In this document: piece after piece, positions 48,063 to 60,990 of the stretch
Layout of the letters: each line of letters starts with the position of its first letter
Numbering within the stretch: position 1 is the first letter of the stretch
DNA from: Hyperoodon ampullatus
Taxonomy: Eukaryota; Chordata; Mammalia; Artiodactyla; Ziphiidae
Direction: 5' to 3'
NCBI GenBank assembly: GCA_949752795.1
Contig: OX457075.1
Span: 6,500,001-6,564,000 of the forward strand
Length of the DNA: 64,000 nucleotides
The notes under the pieces: model-generated
Told to the model about the DNA's origin: nothing
The model's database searches: none
Seen by the model: only the letters and a program-made list of their open reading frames with translations
Program-made: the position numbers and the translations under genes

Positions 48063-48248
48063 AAGGTAGTATCTTCTTTTGACCTGTATGTAATCTTTAT
48101 TCAAAGCAATAAGCATTTACTCAAAATAATTTCCCTATCTTATACTCCTTTAAAAAATAAGAGACTAGAAGACGAGAGAAAAGCATTTTAAAATTTACAA
48201 AGATATGAAATGGGTGTAGGATTATGAGAGTTTTCTATTCTTTCATTC

Positions 48249-48607
48249 GTTTCTTTTAAATTTTTATTCATTTATTTATTTTTTTTGGCTGCGTTGGGTC
48301 TTCGTTGCTATGCGTGGGCTTTCTCTAGTTGCAGCGAGTGGGGGCTACTCTTCGTTGCGGTGCGTGGGCTTCTCATTGTGGTGGCTTCTCTTGTTGCGGA
48401 GCACAGGCTCTAAGTGTGTGGGCTTCAGTAGTTGTGGCATGTGGGCTCAGTAGTTGTGGCTCGCATGCTCTAGAGTGCAGGCTCAGTAGTTGTGGTGCAC
48501 GGGCTTAGTTGCTCTGCAGCATGTGGGATCTTCCCGGACCAGGGCTCGAACCCATGCCCCCTGCACTGGAAAGCGGTTTCTTAACCACTGTGTCACCAGA
48601 GAATTCC
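48249..48607 (-). mobile_element. CHR-type SINE, long form
   Basis: Complete long form in reverse orientation, with 'GGCTGCGTTGGGTCTTCGTT' near the tail and 'CACCAGAGAATTC' at the head. A 14-bp duplication, CTATTCTTTCATTC, lies at 48235-48248 and 48608-48621. In gene sense within an ADAM intron. Confidence 0.93.
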
Positions 48608-48729
48608 CTATTCTTTCATTCTCTCTCAATTTTACTATCATAAATATATATTACTATAATGAAGTGGAAGAGCATTCTGTAAAAGTCATACTAACCAGAA
48701 CATAGGTGTTGAAACTACAAGTCTAAGTT

Positions 48730-49215
48730 CAACCTTCTCTGGTATCATTCCCTGTCCTTATTATGCTATTTTACTTATGCTTTCTCACTTGGTGCTCACT
48801 CCTCAATCCAATGTAATGTAACTAGACCACCCAGTCTAGCTTCTGCTGGGAATCCTCCATTAAAACAGTTGCCGTAGAGATTACTAATGACCCGCTTGTT
48901 GTTAAATCCAAAAAGCAGTTTGAGTCACGTAAAACTACTCTAACACACTGTTGACCACACTCCCCTTCTTTAAAACATCTACTCTTCAACTTCAATCGTA
49001 TCATTTACCTCTGGTTTCCCTCATATCTTTTTGTCTACTTTTATAAGTCCCTTCATCTGGATCCTTACTTCTTCACTTAAATGCTTCCATGGCCTTCAAT
49101 TCTGGTTGTTTTTCCTTCTCATCATTAATATTCACCCCCACCTCTGTATCTCGTTCTTTTCTGGTGCCTCATTTATACCTATATAAAAAAGATGGCTCTG
49201 AAACCCACACCTCTC
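48730..49215 (+). repeat. L2-like ORF2 remnant
   Basis: 'AGAGATTACTAATGACCCGC', 'TGTTGTTAAATCCAAAAAGC' and 'ACACACTGTTGACCACACTC' follow the order of a distinctive LINE2 segment (RT C-terminal part). Degenerate and non-coding. Confidence 0.6.
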
Positions 49216-49234
49216 TCGCATGACCTAAACTAAA

Positions 49235-49912
49235 TATAACGGGCTATTTGGGGTCTTCTGTGGTTTCATACAAATTTTAGGATTATTTGTTCTACTTCTG
49301 TGGAAAATGCATGAGTATTCTGATAGGGATTGGACTGAATCTGTAGATTGCCTTGGTTAGTGGTATGGACATTTTAACAATATTAATTGTTCCAATGCAT
49401 AAGCATGGTATATCTTTCCATTTATTGGTGTTCTCTTCAATTTCTTTATCAATGTCTTACAGCTTTCAGAGTACAGGTCTATTCATCTCCCTTTGTTAAA
49501 TTTATTCCCACGTATTTTTTCTTTTTGATGCAATTGTAAATGGGATTGTTTTCTTGATTTCTTTTTCTGATATTTCATTATTAGTGTATAGAAATGCAAC
49601 AGATTTCTGTATATTAATTTTGTATCCTGCAGCTTTACTGAATTCATTAGTTCTAATAGCTTTTTGGTGGAGTCTGTAGGGTTTTCTATGTTATCCTGCC
49701 ATCTGTAAATAGTGACCATTTTAGTTCTCCCCTTCCAATGTGGATGCATATCATTTCTTTTTAATTGCTATGGTTAGGACTTCCAATACTGTGTTGAATA
49801 AAAGTGGTGAGAGGGGGCATCCTTGTCTTATTCCTGGTCTTAGAGGAAAAGCTTTCAGCTTTTCATCATTGAGTATGATGTTAGCTGTGGGTTTGTCATA
49901 GATGGCCTTTAA
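49235..49912 (-). mobile_element. L1 RT segment, inverted 5' part of a twin-primed insertion
   Basis: The minus strand encodes L1 RT pieces ('[20 protein letters not shown]', from 49749 leftwards) and L1 words 'GATGGCCTTTAATACATAAG' at the junction. The 3' UTR half lies at 49913-50125 in the opposite orientation. Confidence 0.78.
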
Positions 49913-50125
49913 TACATAAGTGAAGGAGATTAAGAGGTATGAACTACCAGTTATAAAATAAGTAAGTCATAGGGATGCAATGTACAACACAGGGAATACA
50001 GTCAATATAATGTAATTATATGGTTTGTAATGTATAAAAATATAGAATCACTATATTGTACACCTGAAAATAATATGATATTGTAAGACAACTATACTTC
50101 AATCAATCAATCAATCAATCAACTG
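49913..50125 (+). mobile_element. L1 3' UTR with (AATC)n tail
   Basis: 'TAAGAGGTATGAACTACCAG', 'AATGTACAACACAGGGAATA', 'CACTATATTGTACACCTGAA' and a (AATC)n tail instead of a pure poly-A tail at about 50100-50120. Same 3' end type as 60638-60940 and 61720-61890. Confidence 0.8.
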
Positions 50126-51380
50126 GACATTTCTCCTGGATATGCCCTGATGCAGATGTGCTCTCCTTCTTCACTGCCCCACCAAATCTGTGCTACCACT
50201 ATATCCAATCTGTTACCTAATTTTTTTTTTCTGCCACCTCAGTTATGTCTTTAAAAAAAAAAGAAATCCTACATGGTCATAATTATACTTCTCATTATTT
50301 CCTATATAAGTTTCTTGCAACAGCTTCCTATGACTTCCTATAGTCATGGTGTCCTAATTATTATACAGGTAATTTCCAAAAACAGAGTATATACATGCTC
50401 TATCCATCTCCCAAGCTCCAGTCCCTCTATTTCTTACTACTGCTTATAGTTTCAGTAAGATACTCAAATACAATATGAGTTCTCTCTTTCCCTCTTATGC
50501 ACTTGGAAAGTTCTTTGAGTTGTCATTTACTATTCTTCCCTTCTGTCTAAAGGAATAGGTAGGTTAACACTTCTTTTACTCAACGTCATTCTTTGGCATC
50601 TAACAACACAATGAATCACTTGTTTATACTTCTCTCTTTAAGAAACTTCCCCTCAGCCAAAATACTTTGTTTATTTCTTCCCTAAAAAGCATTCCTATTC
50701 TTCTTTTTTTCTCTGCTGAACATTTCTGAAAAAGTCATTTTCACTTAATACTTTCAGTTTCTCACAATTCACCTCTCCTTAATACCATGTAGTCTAGTTC
50801 TACACCCAAAATTTAACTGAAATCTACTTCTTGAAAGTTACAAATTGCTTCCAAGCCAGCCTTTCTCTACTGGGTTTCCAAGAGAGAATTAAACCCTACA
50901 GAAAGTTATTTAAAATATGTTCACAATTCTCTTAGACATGGTATGTAGCTGGTACTATTTTCCATAAATTATTCACCAGTTTCCAGAACACTGTATGATC
51001 TAATTTCTATATTAAATCCCTTATTTCATTTTCCTGGTGGTGAGCCTGCCTCCCTGATCAAACCCTAACTGATACAGACTTACTTCTTTCTTATCACATC
51101 CTGCCCTGATTATACAGGTCCTGCTGGTTCTGCCAACTTAAGATCATATAGATTAATCTTCAGGAGACAAGTCCCTATTTTTCCTGTTCCTAACCCCCCT
51201 ATTCACAAAAGACTATGAGGCATTAAGACCAAAAAATTAATTCACAGGAGAGCATCTGTTCATCTGAGACAACTAAAATTTTTAATAACAAGTACATTAT
51301 TTTTAATACTCTATTTTTATTATAAGTAAATAAATTCATATAAATAAAATTAAATCTAAAAGTAAAGAATAAAAAATTAC
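50126..51380. other. Intron with weak L2-like and other old repeat remnants
   Basis: Pyrimidine-rich plus-strand words suggest a continued L2-like remnant to about 50760, but the match is weak. 'CCTGATCAAACCCTAACTGA' at about 51050 also looks like old repeat. No further exon was found here. Confidence 0.35.
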
Positions 51381-51442
51381 CTTTGCCTAAGGTGTACGGT
51401 ATACGGTTTCTCATCTATTGGAATAATATAGGATACCTGTTC
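51381..51442 (-). CDS. ADAM32: ADAM32-like exon (N-terminal prodomain)
   Basis: A 62-nt exon with acceptor GGATTCTCTAG and donor GTAATT. Encodes EQVSYIIPIDEKPYTVHLRQ plus AG of a split Arg. The 'SY.I.I.....TVHL.Q' pattern is the first strand of the ADAM prodomain. Joins exactly to VEN of the 63703 exon and FFLADN of the 47702 exon. Confidence 0.92.
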
Positions 51443-51989
51443 CTAGAGAATCCAGAACAACTGAGAGTGAAGACAAATGTAATAGAAGAAGTGAAACAAC
51501 AATTTTACATAACTAATCCCTCCATATAATGCTTAAAATGTCTCAGACCATGTGTGATTTAAAATCTGCAATAATATATCAAAAATTATAATATTTATTA
51601 TATTACCCATTCTTACTATATCCACAAAAACAAGCCCAATCTAAGGAGTTGTATAGCACTAGAAATCTATATGTGACTGAATTTTAAACTCGTCTAAAAG
51701 AAGAGGCAATGTGCCATGCTGTAATGACTACTCAGGTAGCATCATTGGGATAATAAGGTACTCTACATCAGTGAAGCTTAACTTAATCCATTAGGCACAA
51801 AAATTATTTATTTTAACCATTTTCCTGAAATGTACGGCCTGATTCCTATATTTTTAAACAGAAGACCCTTGAACAAAATTTGGCATAGTTTTTTTACTCC
51901 ATCCCAGTTATTCTCAGGTTAAAACATGGATGGCAATGAGCTGCAATATCAGTTGGTCAGTGAACCTAAGTGATGAGATTTTATCTTGC
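51443..51989. other. Intron, nothing recognised
   Basis: No exon or repeat recognised on either strand. Confidence 0.45.
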
Positions 51990-52770
51990 AAAAGAGAACA
52001 TGTGAAAAGCCAGAGTTAGAACATCATTAAAAAGAAAACTTAGTTAAAGCATATAAAACCCAAAAAGACACAAATACCACAACACAAAAAAAGATAAGCC
52101 TTTCCAGATCTGTGAAAATAAGAAGCAACAAGGAGACATTACAAATCAAAAAATAATAAGGCAAGTTGTTAAAAGGTCTAGTAAATGATCAAAAATGAAA
52201 CAGGAAGGTTAACATCACTGGTGTTATGAAGTCAAGTGGACACCATGTACCTGCTGCTATGATGTGATGAGAAGAGCATACCTCTACGGTAATCTTCCCT
52301 ACAACTCATAACCTCAGTCTAATCATGATAAAACATCAGAGAAATCCAAATTGAGGGACATTCTACAACATATCTGACCGATCGATATTCTTTAAAAACA
52401 ACAAGGTCATGAAACAGAAAAACAGAGCAAAGGAGACTGGGGAGACATAACAACTAACAGCAATGTAGTATCCTGAATTAGATCCTGGAACAGGAAAAGA
52501 ACACTAGTGGAAAAACTGGTGAAATCCAAATAAATCCTATAGTGTGTTAATAGTAAGGTATCAATGTTAATTTTTTAGTTTTGATAAATGTAATGTATCA
52601 ACATGGTTATGTAAGATGTTAACTTTAGGGGAAACTGAGTGAACATATATGGGAATTCAAGGTAGCATCTTCGCAAGTTCTTCATAAATCTAAAATCATT
52701 CCAAAATTTTTTAAGGTTTTTTTTAAGTAAAACCAGAAATAAATTGAAGAAAGAAGCAAAACAGGTATAT
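51990..52770 (+). repeat. Ancient interspersed repeat (L1M-type 3' end likely)
   Basis: 'CATCAGAGAAATCCAAATTG', 'GGACATTCTACAACATATCT', 'GTATCCTGAATTAGATCCTG', 'GATGTTAACTTTAGGGGAAA' and 'CTAAAATCATTCCAAAATTT' are in the order of a common mammalian repeat, which I associate with an old L1 3' end. Family assignment is tentative. Confidence 0.5.
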
Positions 52771-53311
52771 GTCAGATATAAGGCAGAAATACCAAACATA
52801 GGATACTGATACTGAAGCAGCAACATGTCCTAGCTGTAAAATTTACATGAGTGAAAAAAAATTCCCCTTAGAGATCTGAATGTAATAACTGAACAGAGAC
52901 GCTGGAGAATTTTTATCACTTTCTAAAGTGCACAGGTCCCCCAAAGTAGTTCTGGGATGAATATTTTTCTCAAAATGAAAACATAATAATTATTAAGATA
53001 TTAGTATACCAGATATACTCCCACTAACTATACTGTGAGAGGTAGCATGACATGCATTCTCTCTGCAGACTATGTACAGAAAATTAGCTAGATCTTTAAA
53101 GAATGTAGAGGGGTTGATCAATGGAGGCCATAAGAGAATTTATTGAATAATACCAGCAAATATGTGTTTTAATTTTTAATAACAGACTTTCAATGATTAA
53201 GAAATTCGATCCCTTCTGAAACTTTTATTTGTAAAGTGTTACAATAATTTCAACACTTTCAGAAAACACTTTTCCTGTTCACTCACTCATATGGTTCCAA
53301 AATCACTCCTC
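52771..53311. other. Intron, nothing recognised
   Basis: No exon or clear repeat seen. Confidence 0.4.
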
Positions 53312-54805
53312 TTCAATGGAACAGGATAGAAAGTCCAGAGATAAACCCACGCATCTGTAGTCACCTAATCTATGACAAAGTGGACAACGGAGAAAAGACA
53401 GTCTCTTCAATAAGTGGTGCTGGGAAAACTGGACAGCTACATGTAAAAGAATGCAATTAGGACATTCTCTAACACCATACACAAAAATAAAATCAAAATG
53501 GATTAAAGACCTAAAAGTAAGACCGGACACTATAAAACTCTGAGAGGAAAATAGAGGCAGAACACTGTTTGACATAAATCGCAGCAATATCTTTTTGATC
53601 CACCTCCTAGCTCATGCAGCTTTATATCAAAACAACAAACGACCCAATCAAAAAATGGGTGGAAGATCTAAATAGACCTTTCTCCAAAGAATACATACAG
53701 GGCTTCCCTGGTGGCATAGTGGTTGAGAGTCCACCTGCCGATGCAGGGGACATGGGTTCGTGCCCAGGTCTGGAAAGATCCCGCATGCCGCAGAGCGGCT
53801 GGGCCCGTGAGCCATGGCTGCTGAGCCTGCACATCCGGAGCCTGTGCTCTGCAACGGAAGAGGCCACGACAGTGAGAGGCCCGCATACCGCAAAAAAAAA
53901 AAAAAAAAAAAAAAGAATACATACAGATGGCAAAGAGGCACCTGAAAAGATGCTCAACAACACTAATTATTAGAGAAATGAAAATCAAAACTACAATGAG
54001 GTATCACCTCACACCAGTCAGAATGGCCATCATCAAAAAAATCTACAAACAATAAATGCTGGAGATGGTGTGGAGAAAAGGGAACCCTCCTACACTGTTG
54101 GTGTGAATGTAAATTGGTACAGCCACTATGGAGAACAGTACGGAGGTTCCTTAAAAAAGTAAAAATAGAGCTACCATATGACCCAGCAATCCCAGTCCTG
54201 GGCATATATCCAGAGAAAACCATAATTCAAAAAGATACATGCACCCCAATGTTCGTTGCAGCCCTATTTACAATAGCCAGGACATGGAAGCAACCTAAAT
54301 ATCCATCAATGGATGAATGGATAAAGATGTGGTACATATATACAATGGAATATTATTCAGCCATAAAAAAGAATGAAATAATGCCATTTGCAATGACATG
54401 GATGGACACAGAGATTGTCATACTGAGTGAAGTAAATCAGACAGAGAAAGACAAATATCATATAATATTGCTTATATGTGGAATCTAAAAAAATGGTACA
54501 AATGAGCTTATTTACAAAACAGAGAGTCACAAATATAGAAGACAAACTTATGGTTACCAAGGAGGAAGTGGGGGATAAATTGGGAGCTTGGTATTGACAT
54601 ATACAAACTACTATATATAAAATAGATAACTAATAAGAACCTACTGTATAGCACAGGGAATGTTACTCAATACTCTGTAATGACCTATATGGGAAAAGAA
54701 TCTAAAAAAAGAGAGGATATATGTATAACTGATTCACTTTCCTGTACAGCAGAAAATAACACATTTTAAATCAACTATATTCCAATAAAAATTAATTTTC
54801 AAAAA
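53312..54805 (+). mobile_element. 5'-truncated L1, distal ORF2 and 3' end
   Basis: Starts at 'CAATGGAACAGGATAGAAAG', with an internal deletion near 53600. It resumes after a SINE at 53701 and has the C-terminal domain frame at 54114-54488 ([20 protein letters not shown]). Ends with CCAATAAAAATTAATTTTCA at about 54780-54800. Confidence 0.88.
53701..53911 (+). mobile_element. CHR-type SINE, short form
   Basis: Short form with pure A-run. A 15-bp duplication, AAAGAATACATACAG, lies at 53686-53700 and 53912-53926. Inserted in L1 ORF2. Confidence 0.95.
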
Positions 54806-55116
54806 AAATCATAGGATTCCAGGAAAAAAAATATCACTCATCTTCACAAAACATATTTTAGTAAAGGTCTGGAAACCCTGTAGACCTTTAAGCACTGGGG
54901 GTCTCAGAAGAAGTAGATTTATCTGAATTTGCAGTGACCTACACTGAGAATTTATCTTTCTGTTTAATAAAAACTATGGACTAGTCAGTTAGTGTCAGGT
55001 TTCCTAGAAGCAGGGTCTGAAATGAGGATACTTTTGTCAGTGCTTTATTTAGGGAGCACTCTCTGGAGGAACCTGCAAGGAATTAAGAGAAGCAAAATAG
55101 GGAGGAAGATAAAGCT
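54806..55116. other. Intron, old repeat-like, unassigned
   Basis: 'TTTCCTAGAAGCAGGGTCTG' and 'CAGTGCTTTATTTAGGGAGC' resemble an old LTR-type repeat, continuing after the SINE at 55137 to about 55560. I cannot name it. Confidence 0.3.
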
Positions 55117-55136
55117 AAAGAAAATATGATTTCAGG

Positions 55137-55342
55137 GCTTCCCTGGTGGCGCAGTGGTTGAGAGTCTGCCTACCAATGCAGGGGACACGGGTTCGTGCCC
55201 CAGTCCAGGAGGATCCCGCATGCCGTGGAGCGGCTGGGCCCGTGAGCCATGGCCGCTGGGCCTGCACATCCGGAGCCTGTGCTCCGCAACGGGAGAGGCC
55301 ACAACAGTGAGAGGCCCGCGTACCGCAAAAAAAAGAAAAAAA
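55137..55342 (+). mobile_element. CHR-type SINE, short form
   Basis: Short form ending GGCCCGCGTACCGC with A/G tail. A 20-bp duplication, AAAGAAAATATGATTTCAGG, lies at 55117-55136 and 55343-55362. Confidence 0.95.
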
Positions 55343-56469
55343 AAAGAAAATATGATTTCAGGTAAATTCTAGCCTTAGCCTGATACTTCGGGGAAACTCT
55401 AGAGTAAAAATTGTGCCTCAAAGTCTTTCCCACCTGAGACAGTGGAGCTGGGCTTTTAGACCCATGTAACAATTAGGCATTGGCTGAAGGGTTACCCTGG
55501 GGGATGGGGTCGAGTAACTCCCAGGCAGCTCAATAACTGAAAGGCAATTCTCCAGAGAAGGTTACTAACTCTTGCAGTAGTATCTCAAGAGCCAGGGAAC
55601 CAACAACCCAAACAGAAATTATAAAGGGATTCTGGCCAGGGACTGGGGGTTGAAAAATATAGCTGAAAAGTTCCCAAACCTGAAAAAGAAACAGAAATTC
55701 GGATGCAAGAAGCACAGAGGACCCCAAACAAGATGAACCCAAAGAGACTACATCAAGACATACATGATAATTAAAATGGCAAAAGGTTAAGATAAAAGGA
55801 GAATTTGAAAGGCAGCAAGAGAAAGATAATTGGGAGATTGGGATTGATATATATACACTAATATGTATAAAATACATAACTAATTTTAAAAAAGAGAGAG
55901 AAAGGTAGAGTCATACACAAGAGAACTCCCATAAGGATATCAGCTGATTATTCTGTGGAAACCTGTGGGCCAAAAGGGAGTGACATGATATATTCAAAGT
56001 CCTGAAAAGGAAAACCTGCAAACTAGGATACTCTACAGAGCAAAATTATCATTTAGAATTGGAGGAGAGATAAAGAACGTCTTAGACAATCAAAAATTAA
56101 AACAGTTCATCAATATTAAACATAACATAAGAGAAATGTTAAAGGGTCTTCTCTAAGTGAAAAAGAAAGGCTGAAATAAGAAGTAAGAATCTACAGGAAA
56201 GGAAAAATCCCACTAGTAAAGGCAAATATATAGTAAAAGCTGAGGATCAACAACTTAAATAAGCTAGCATGAAGATTGAAAGACAAAAAACTGTAAAATC
56301 AAACATAACTACAATAATCAGTAATGGGATAAACATGAAGATGTAAAATATGACAACAATAATAAAAAATGTGGGGGAGGGAGTAAAAAAATGTAGCTCT
56401 TTAAGAATGTGTTTGAACTTAAAGGACTACCCGTTTAAAACAAGTAGATAGAGTTATAGGTTAACATAT

Positions 56470-57515
56470 ATGAACCCCATGGTCACAACAAATCAAAAAC
56501 CTACAATAGATACACAAAAACTACAGCAAAAGAAACACAAACATAACACTAAAGAAAATCATCAAACCACAAGGGAGGAAACAAAAAAAAAGAAGAAATA
56601 CAGAGAACAACTACAAAAGAACCAGAAAACAAGTAACAAAAGGGCAATAAGTAGGTATCTATCAATAATTACTTTAAATGTCAATGGATTAAATGTTCCA
56701 ATCAAAAGACATAAGGTGGCTAACTATATTAAAAAAAAACAAGACCCGTCTTATATGCTGCTTCAGAGCTAAAGACACACACAGACTGAAAGTGAAGGGA
56801 TGGAAATAGATATTTCATGCACATAGTGACAAGAAAGTGGGGGGTAGCAATTCTCATATCATACAAAATAGACCTTAAAACAAAGTCTAAAACAAAAGAC
56901 AAAGAAGGGCATTATATAATGATAAAGGGATCAATACAAGAAGAGGATATTACACTGATTAACATATATGCACCCAATACCTGTATTGGGTGCATATGTT
57001 TTTATATAAATTTTATATATTTTATCATTTTATATTTATATAAATATACAAAGCAAACATTAACAGACATAAAGGGAGAAATTAACAATAATATAATAAT
57101 AGTAGGGGACTTTAACACCTCACTTACATTAATGAACAGATCATCCAGACAGAAAAAATAAGGGAACAGTGGCCTTAAATGGCATAATAACCAGTTGGAC
57201 TTAATAGATATCTACAGGAAATTCTATCCAAAATCATCAGAATACACATCCTTTTCAAGCACAGATGGAACGTTCTCCAGGACAGATCACACACTAGGCC
57301 ATAAAACAAATTTCAACAATTTAAGGATAAAAATTATATCAAGCATTTTTTCTGACCACAACGTTATGAAATTAGAAATCAATTATAGGAAGAAAAATGA
57401 GAAAAGCACAAATGCATGGAAACTAAACAATATGCTACTAAAAAAACAGTGGGTCAATGGAGAAATCAAAGCGAAATCAGAAAATACCTCAATACAAATG
57501 AAAATAAAAGCATAA
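56470..57515 (+). pseudogene. L1 ORF2 endonuclease remnants
   Basis: Frames at 56640-56772 (ITLNVNGLNVPIKRHKVANY), 56817-57161 (VAILISYKIDLKTKSK, INIYAPNT..., IIVGDFNTSLTLMNRS with the Asp intact) and 57195-57515 (TFSRTDHTLGHKTN, IFSDHNVMKLEIN). A roughly 86-bp insertion containing a hairpin interrupts the IYAPN segment. Confidence 0.82.
56962..57001. repeat. Palindromic hairpin inside L1
   Basis: AACATATATGCACCCAATA and its near-complement TATTGGGTGCATATGTT face each other around a short CCTG loop (arms of about 15-17 bp). It sits just after the IYAPN codons of L1 ORF2 and is followed by TA-rich sequence before the L1 text resumes at about 57047. Confidence 0.9.
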
Positions 57516-59313
57516 CTTTCCAAAATCTATGGGATGTGGCAAAAGCAGTTCTAAAAGGAAGTTTATAGAAATACAGGTCGACCTCAAAAAATATGAAAAA
57601 CATCAAACAAACAACCTAACCTACCATCTAAAGGAATGAGAAAAAGAAGGACAAATAAAGACCAAAGTTAGCAGAAGGAATGAAATAATAAAGATCATAG
57701 AGGGAATAAATAGAGATCAAAAAAAAAAAAAGAAAGAAAGGATCAAGGAACCAAGAGCTGGTGTTTGTAAAGATAAAAAATTGATGAACTTTTAGCCAAG
57801 CTCATCAAGAAAACAAGATGAGACCCAAACAAACAAAATCAGGCATGCAAGAGGTGAAATAACAATCAATATCACAGAGATACAAAATATCATAAGAGAG
57901 AGGGAATACTATAGTTATATGCCAACAAACTTAACAATCTAGAAGAAATGGACAAATTTCTAGAAACATACAAGCTTCCGAGACTGAGTCAGGAAGAAAC
58001 AGACAATGTGAACAGACAGATCACTATTGGTGAAATTGGATTTGTCATTTTAAGGAACTTCCAGCAAGCAGAAATCCAGGATCAGATGGCTTCACACGGG
58101 AATTCTACCAAACATACAGAGAAGAGTTAATACCTAACCTTCTCAAACTATTCCAAAAAATTGAAAAGGATGGTACATTCACATATTAATTCTACAAGAC
58201 CATCATCACCCTGATACCAAAACCAAAGACACTACCAAAAAGAAAATTACACCCCAATACTGCTGATGAATATAGATGCAAAAATCCTCAACAAAATATA
58301 AACAAACCAAACACAATATACAGAAAGGATCAAACACCATGATCAAGTAAGATTTAGTCCAGGAATGCAAGGATGGTTCAATATTTGAAAATCAATCAAT
58401 CTGATACACCACATTAACAAAAGGAGCATAAAAATCACATATTCACCTCAATTAATGCATAAAATTCATCTGACAAAATTCAACATCTATTCATGATAAA
58501 AACTCTCAGCAAAGTTGATATAGAGAGAACATATCTCAACATAATAAAGGCCATTTATGACAAACCCACATCTTACATCTACTCAATGGTGAAAAGCAGA
58601 AAGCCTTTCCTCTAAAATCAGGAACCAGACAAGAATGCCCACTCTCACCACTCCTATTCAACATAGTATTGGAAGTCCTAGCCACAACAGTCAGACAAGA
58701 CAAAGAAATAAAAGGCATCCAAATTGGAAGGGAGGAAGTAAAACTGTCACTATTTGCAGATGATGAGATACTATATAAAGAAACCTTTAAGTCTCCACCA
58801 AAAAACTATTAGAACTAATAAATGAATTCAGTAAAGTTGCAGGACACAAAATTAACATACAGAAATCTGTTGCTTTTCTACACACTAATAATAAACTATC
58901 ATAAAGAGAAATCAAGAAAACAATTGTATTTAAAATTGCATCAAAAAGAATAAAATACCTAAGAATAAACATAACCAAGGAGGTGAAAACGCTCTGAAAA
59001 TTATAAAAGATTGTTGAAGGAAACTGAAGACGATATGAAGAAATGGCAAGTTATCCTGTGTTCTTGGGTTAGAAGAATTAACATTGTTAAAATGTCCATA
59101 CTACTCAAAGTAATCCAGAGATTTAATGTAATCCTTATCAAAATACCCATGACATTTTTCACAGAACTAGAACAAATTATCCTAAAATTTATATGGAACC
59201 ACAAAAGACACCAAATAGCCAAAGCAATCTTGAGAAAGAAGAACAGAGCAGGAAGTATAATGCTCCCTGACTTCAAGCTGTACTGCAAACCTACATTAAC
59301 AAAACAGCATGGT

Positions 59314-59520
59314 GGGCTTCCCTGGTGGCGCAGTGGTTGAGAGTCCGCCTGCCGATGCAGGGGACACGGGTTCGTGCCCCGATCCGGGAAGATCCCACAT
59401 GCCGCAGAGCAGCTGGGCCCGTGAGCCGTGGCTGCTGAGCCTGCGCGTCCGGAGCCTGTGCTCCGCAATGGGAGAGGCCACAACAGTGAGAGGCCCGCGT
59501 ACAGAAAAAAAAAAAAAAAA
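59314..59520 (+). mobile_element. CHR-type SINE, short form
   Basis: Short form. A 12-bp duplication, AAACAGCATGGT, lies at 59302-59313 and 59521-59532. Inserted in the codons for the L1 YKA...VWYWHK region. Confidence 0.95.
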
Positions 59521-60198
59521 AAACAGCATGGTACTGGCACAAAAACAGACACATAGATCAGTGCATGAGAGCAGCCCAGAAATAAACCCATGAACTTACA
59601 GTTAATTACAACAAAGGAGGCAAGAAACAATGGAGAAAAGACGGTCTCTTCAATAAGTAGTGTTGGGAAAACCGGACAGCTACATGTAAAAGAATGAAAT
59701 TAGAATATTTCCTTACACCATATAGAAAAGTAAACTCAAAATGGATTGAAGACCTCAATGTAAGACCAGAAACCATAAAACCTTTAGAAGAGAACAAAGG
59801 CAGAACACTCTTTGACGTAAATTATAGCAATATTTTTCAAATCTGTCTCCTAAGGCAAAAGAAACAAAAGCAAAAATAAACAAATGGACCCTAATTAAAC
59901 TTAAAGGCTTTTGCACAGCAGTGGAAACCATCAACAAAATGGAAAAACAACTAGTAAATGGAAGAAAATATTTGCAAATGATACAAGCGATAAGGGATTA
60001 ATATCTAACATATATAAACAGCTCATACAACCCAATAGCAAAAAAAAAAAAAACCAAACAACCCAATCAAAAAACAGGCAGAAGACCTGAACAGACATTT
60101 TCCAAAAATGGCCTACAGATGGCCAACAGGCACATGAAAAAATGTTCAACATCACTAATCGTCAGAAAAATGCAACTCAAAACCACAATGAGATATCA

Positions 60199-60990
60199 TT
60201 GTTATACACTCAATGTTATAGACATTCATTTGTTTTATTTTTTATATTACACATATAAGTGATAACACAGAGAATTTGTCTTTACCTTACTGACTTATTT
60301 CTGTAAGCATAATACCCTCTAAGTCCATCTGCTTTGTTGCAAATGTCAGAACTTCATTCTTTTTTATGGTTGAATAATATTCCATTGTATGTATATGTAT
60401 GTGTGTGTGTATATATCTTTATCCCTTCATCTGTTGGTGGACACTTAGGTTGCTTCCATATCTTGGCTATTGTAAATAATGCTGCTAAGAACATTGGGGT
60501 GTGTGTAACTTTTCGAATTAGCGTTTTCAGGGGTTTTTTTGGATATGTATACAGAAGTGGAATTGCTTAATTATATGGTAGTTCTATTTTCAGTTTTTCT
60601 GAGGAATCTCCAACTGTATTCCATGGTGATTGTACCATGTATACAAACAGAAACAGACTCACAGATATAGAGAACAAATTAGTGGCTACCAGTGGGGAGA
60701 AGGAAGTGGGGAGGGGCAGGATAAGGGTATGGAATTAGAAAGTACAAATTACTATGTATAAAATAAGTAAGCAACAAGGTTATATTGTACAACACAGGGA
60801 TATGTGACCATTATTTTGTAATAACTTTAAATGGAGTATAATCTATAAAAATATTGAATCACTATGTTGTACACCTGAAACGAATATATTATAAATCAAC
60901 TATACTGCAATTTAAAAATCAGTCAATCAATCAATCAGGGGATGTAAGGTACACATAGGGAATATAGTCAATAATACTGTAACAAACAAA
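60199..60990. mobile_element. Twin-primed (inverted) L1 insertion
   Basis: 60199-60637 is L1 3'-region sequence in minus orientation, and 60638-60940 is the L1 3' UTR in plus orientation with (AATC)n tail. The whole is flanked by AATGAGATATCA at 60187-60198 and 60991-61002, an interrupted word of the host L1. After the tail, 60941-60990 holds a further L1-3'-UTR-like snippet ('ACACATAGGGAATATAGTCA'). Confidence 0.85.

Noticed and set aside
54806..55560. Endogenous retrovirus or solo LTR
   Set aside because: Only a vague resemblance to old LTR-type words; no clear TG...CA ends, polyA signal or retroviral coding sequence.
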